Below, one piece after another: positions 63,831 through 64,000 of a stretch of DNA of 64,000 nucleotides. Origin of the DNA: Mesodorylaimus sp. YZB2_4 (lineage: Eukaryota > Nematoda > Enoplea > Dorylaimida > Dorylaimidae); the NCBI GenBank assembly GCA_030248295.1, contig JASANH010000715.1:124001-188000 (forward strand). Reading direction: 5' to 3'. The notes below the pieces were generated by a model. That model was not told the DNA's origin and did not search any database. It saw only the letters and a list, made by a program, of their open reading frames with translations. Both the position numbers and the translations under genes were made by a program. Each line of letters starts with the position of its first letter. Positions within the stretch are counted from its first letter, which is position 1.

Positions 63831-64000
63831 AAAGAAATTTTGTCAATGCGCACAATTATTGCCCTCCCTTTTACACAGAGAACTGGCGTCAATATTTTAC
63901 TGAAGTTCATGGCAATCAATCCTTGAACTTCAATTAACCTTTTCCACTCCAAACGGTTTTTTTATCAAGACTCACTTTGAACATGTTTTCGTCGATTTTA

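Overview
This looks like nuclear DNA of a small invertebrate, probably a nematode or a close relative. Every spliced gene uses short nematode-style acceptors (TTTTCAG, TTTTAG, TTTCTAG). One gene has the cysteine pattern of the nematode ET module / Ly6-like family with a GPI-type tail. The non-coding DNA is full of short fold-back repeats built round TTTGAATTTCCCGCC. No species name can be supported.

Layout. 1-606: 5' part of mitochondrial ribosomal protein mS28 (MRPS28), minus strand, running off the left edge. 2.9-3.4 kb: two 3' exons of a small cysteine-rich, probably GPI-anchored protein. 6.8-14.2 kb: two intronless ELOVL6-type fatty-acid elongases in tandem, separated by a C-type lectin/PAN exon and two exons of an unrecognised gene. 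14.8-19 kb: gene-poor, with a suspicious poly(T) block, a 1.4-kb fold-back element and a 1.1-kb hAT-like element. 46.4 kb: an intronless DUSP14-like dual-specificity phosphatase. 48.5-61.8 kb: a multi-exon minus-strand gene of the LZTS/Fez1 family, with two possible 5' ends.

The most unusual part is 20-45 kb. Two unrelated families alternate along about 25 kb: (i) intronless DEG/ENaC-type cation channels (three long genes, one pseudogene, two relics) and (ii) intronless small secreted proteins of about 130-155 residues ending in a CDWKE motif (three intact genes, one frameshifted, two broken, one relic). Each family has its own conserved upstream module: CAATTAATYTCTRCAA plus TATA plus a GAGTCAGAACGATCC box for the channels, and ATCAAAGGTGCCGCTG for the secreted family. 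I infer a fast-evolving array in which channel and secreted gene may be functionally linked. That link is a hypothesis. An RT-type retroelement inside the array is itself interrupted by about 1 kb that carries the 3' end of an unrelated spliced gene.

Several short homopolymer-rich blocks (about 14.84-15.46, 20.76-20.87, 21.41-21.53 and 22.38-22.47 kb) look like poor consensus rather than real sequence, so breaks next to them may not be genuine.
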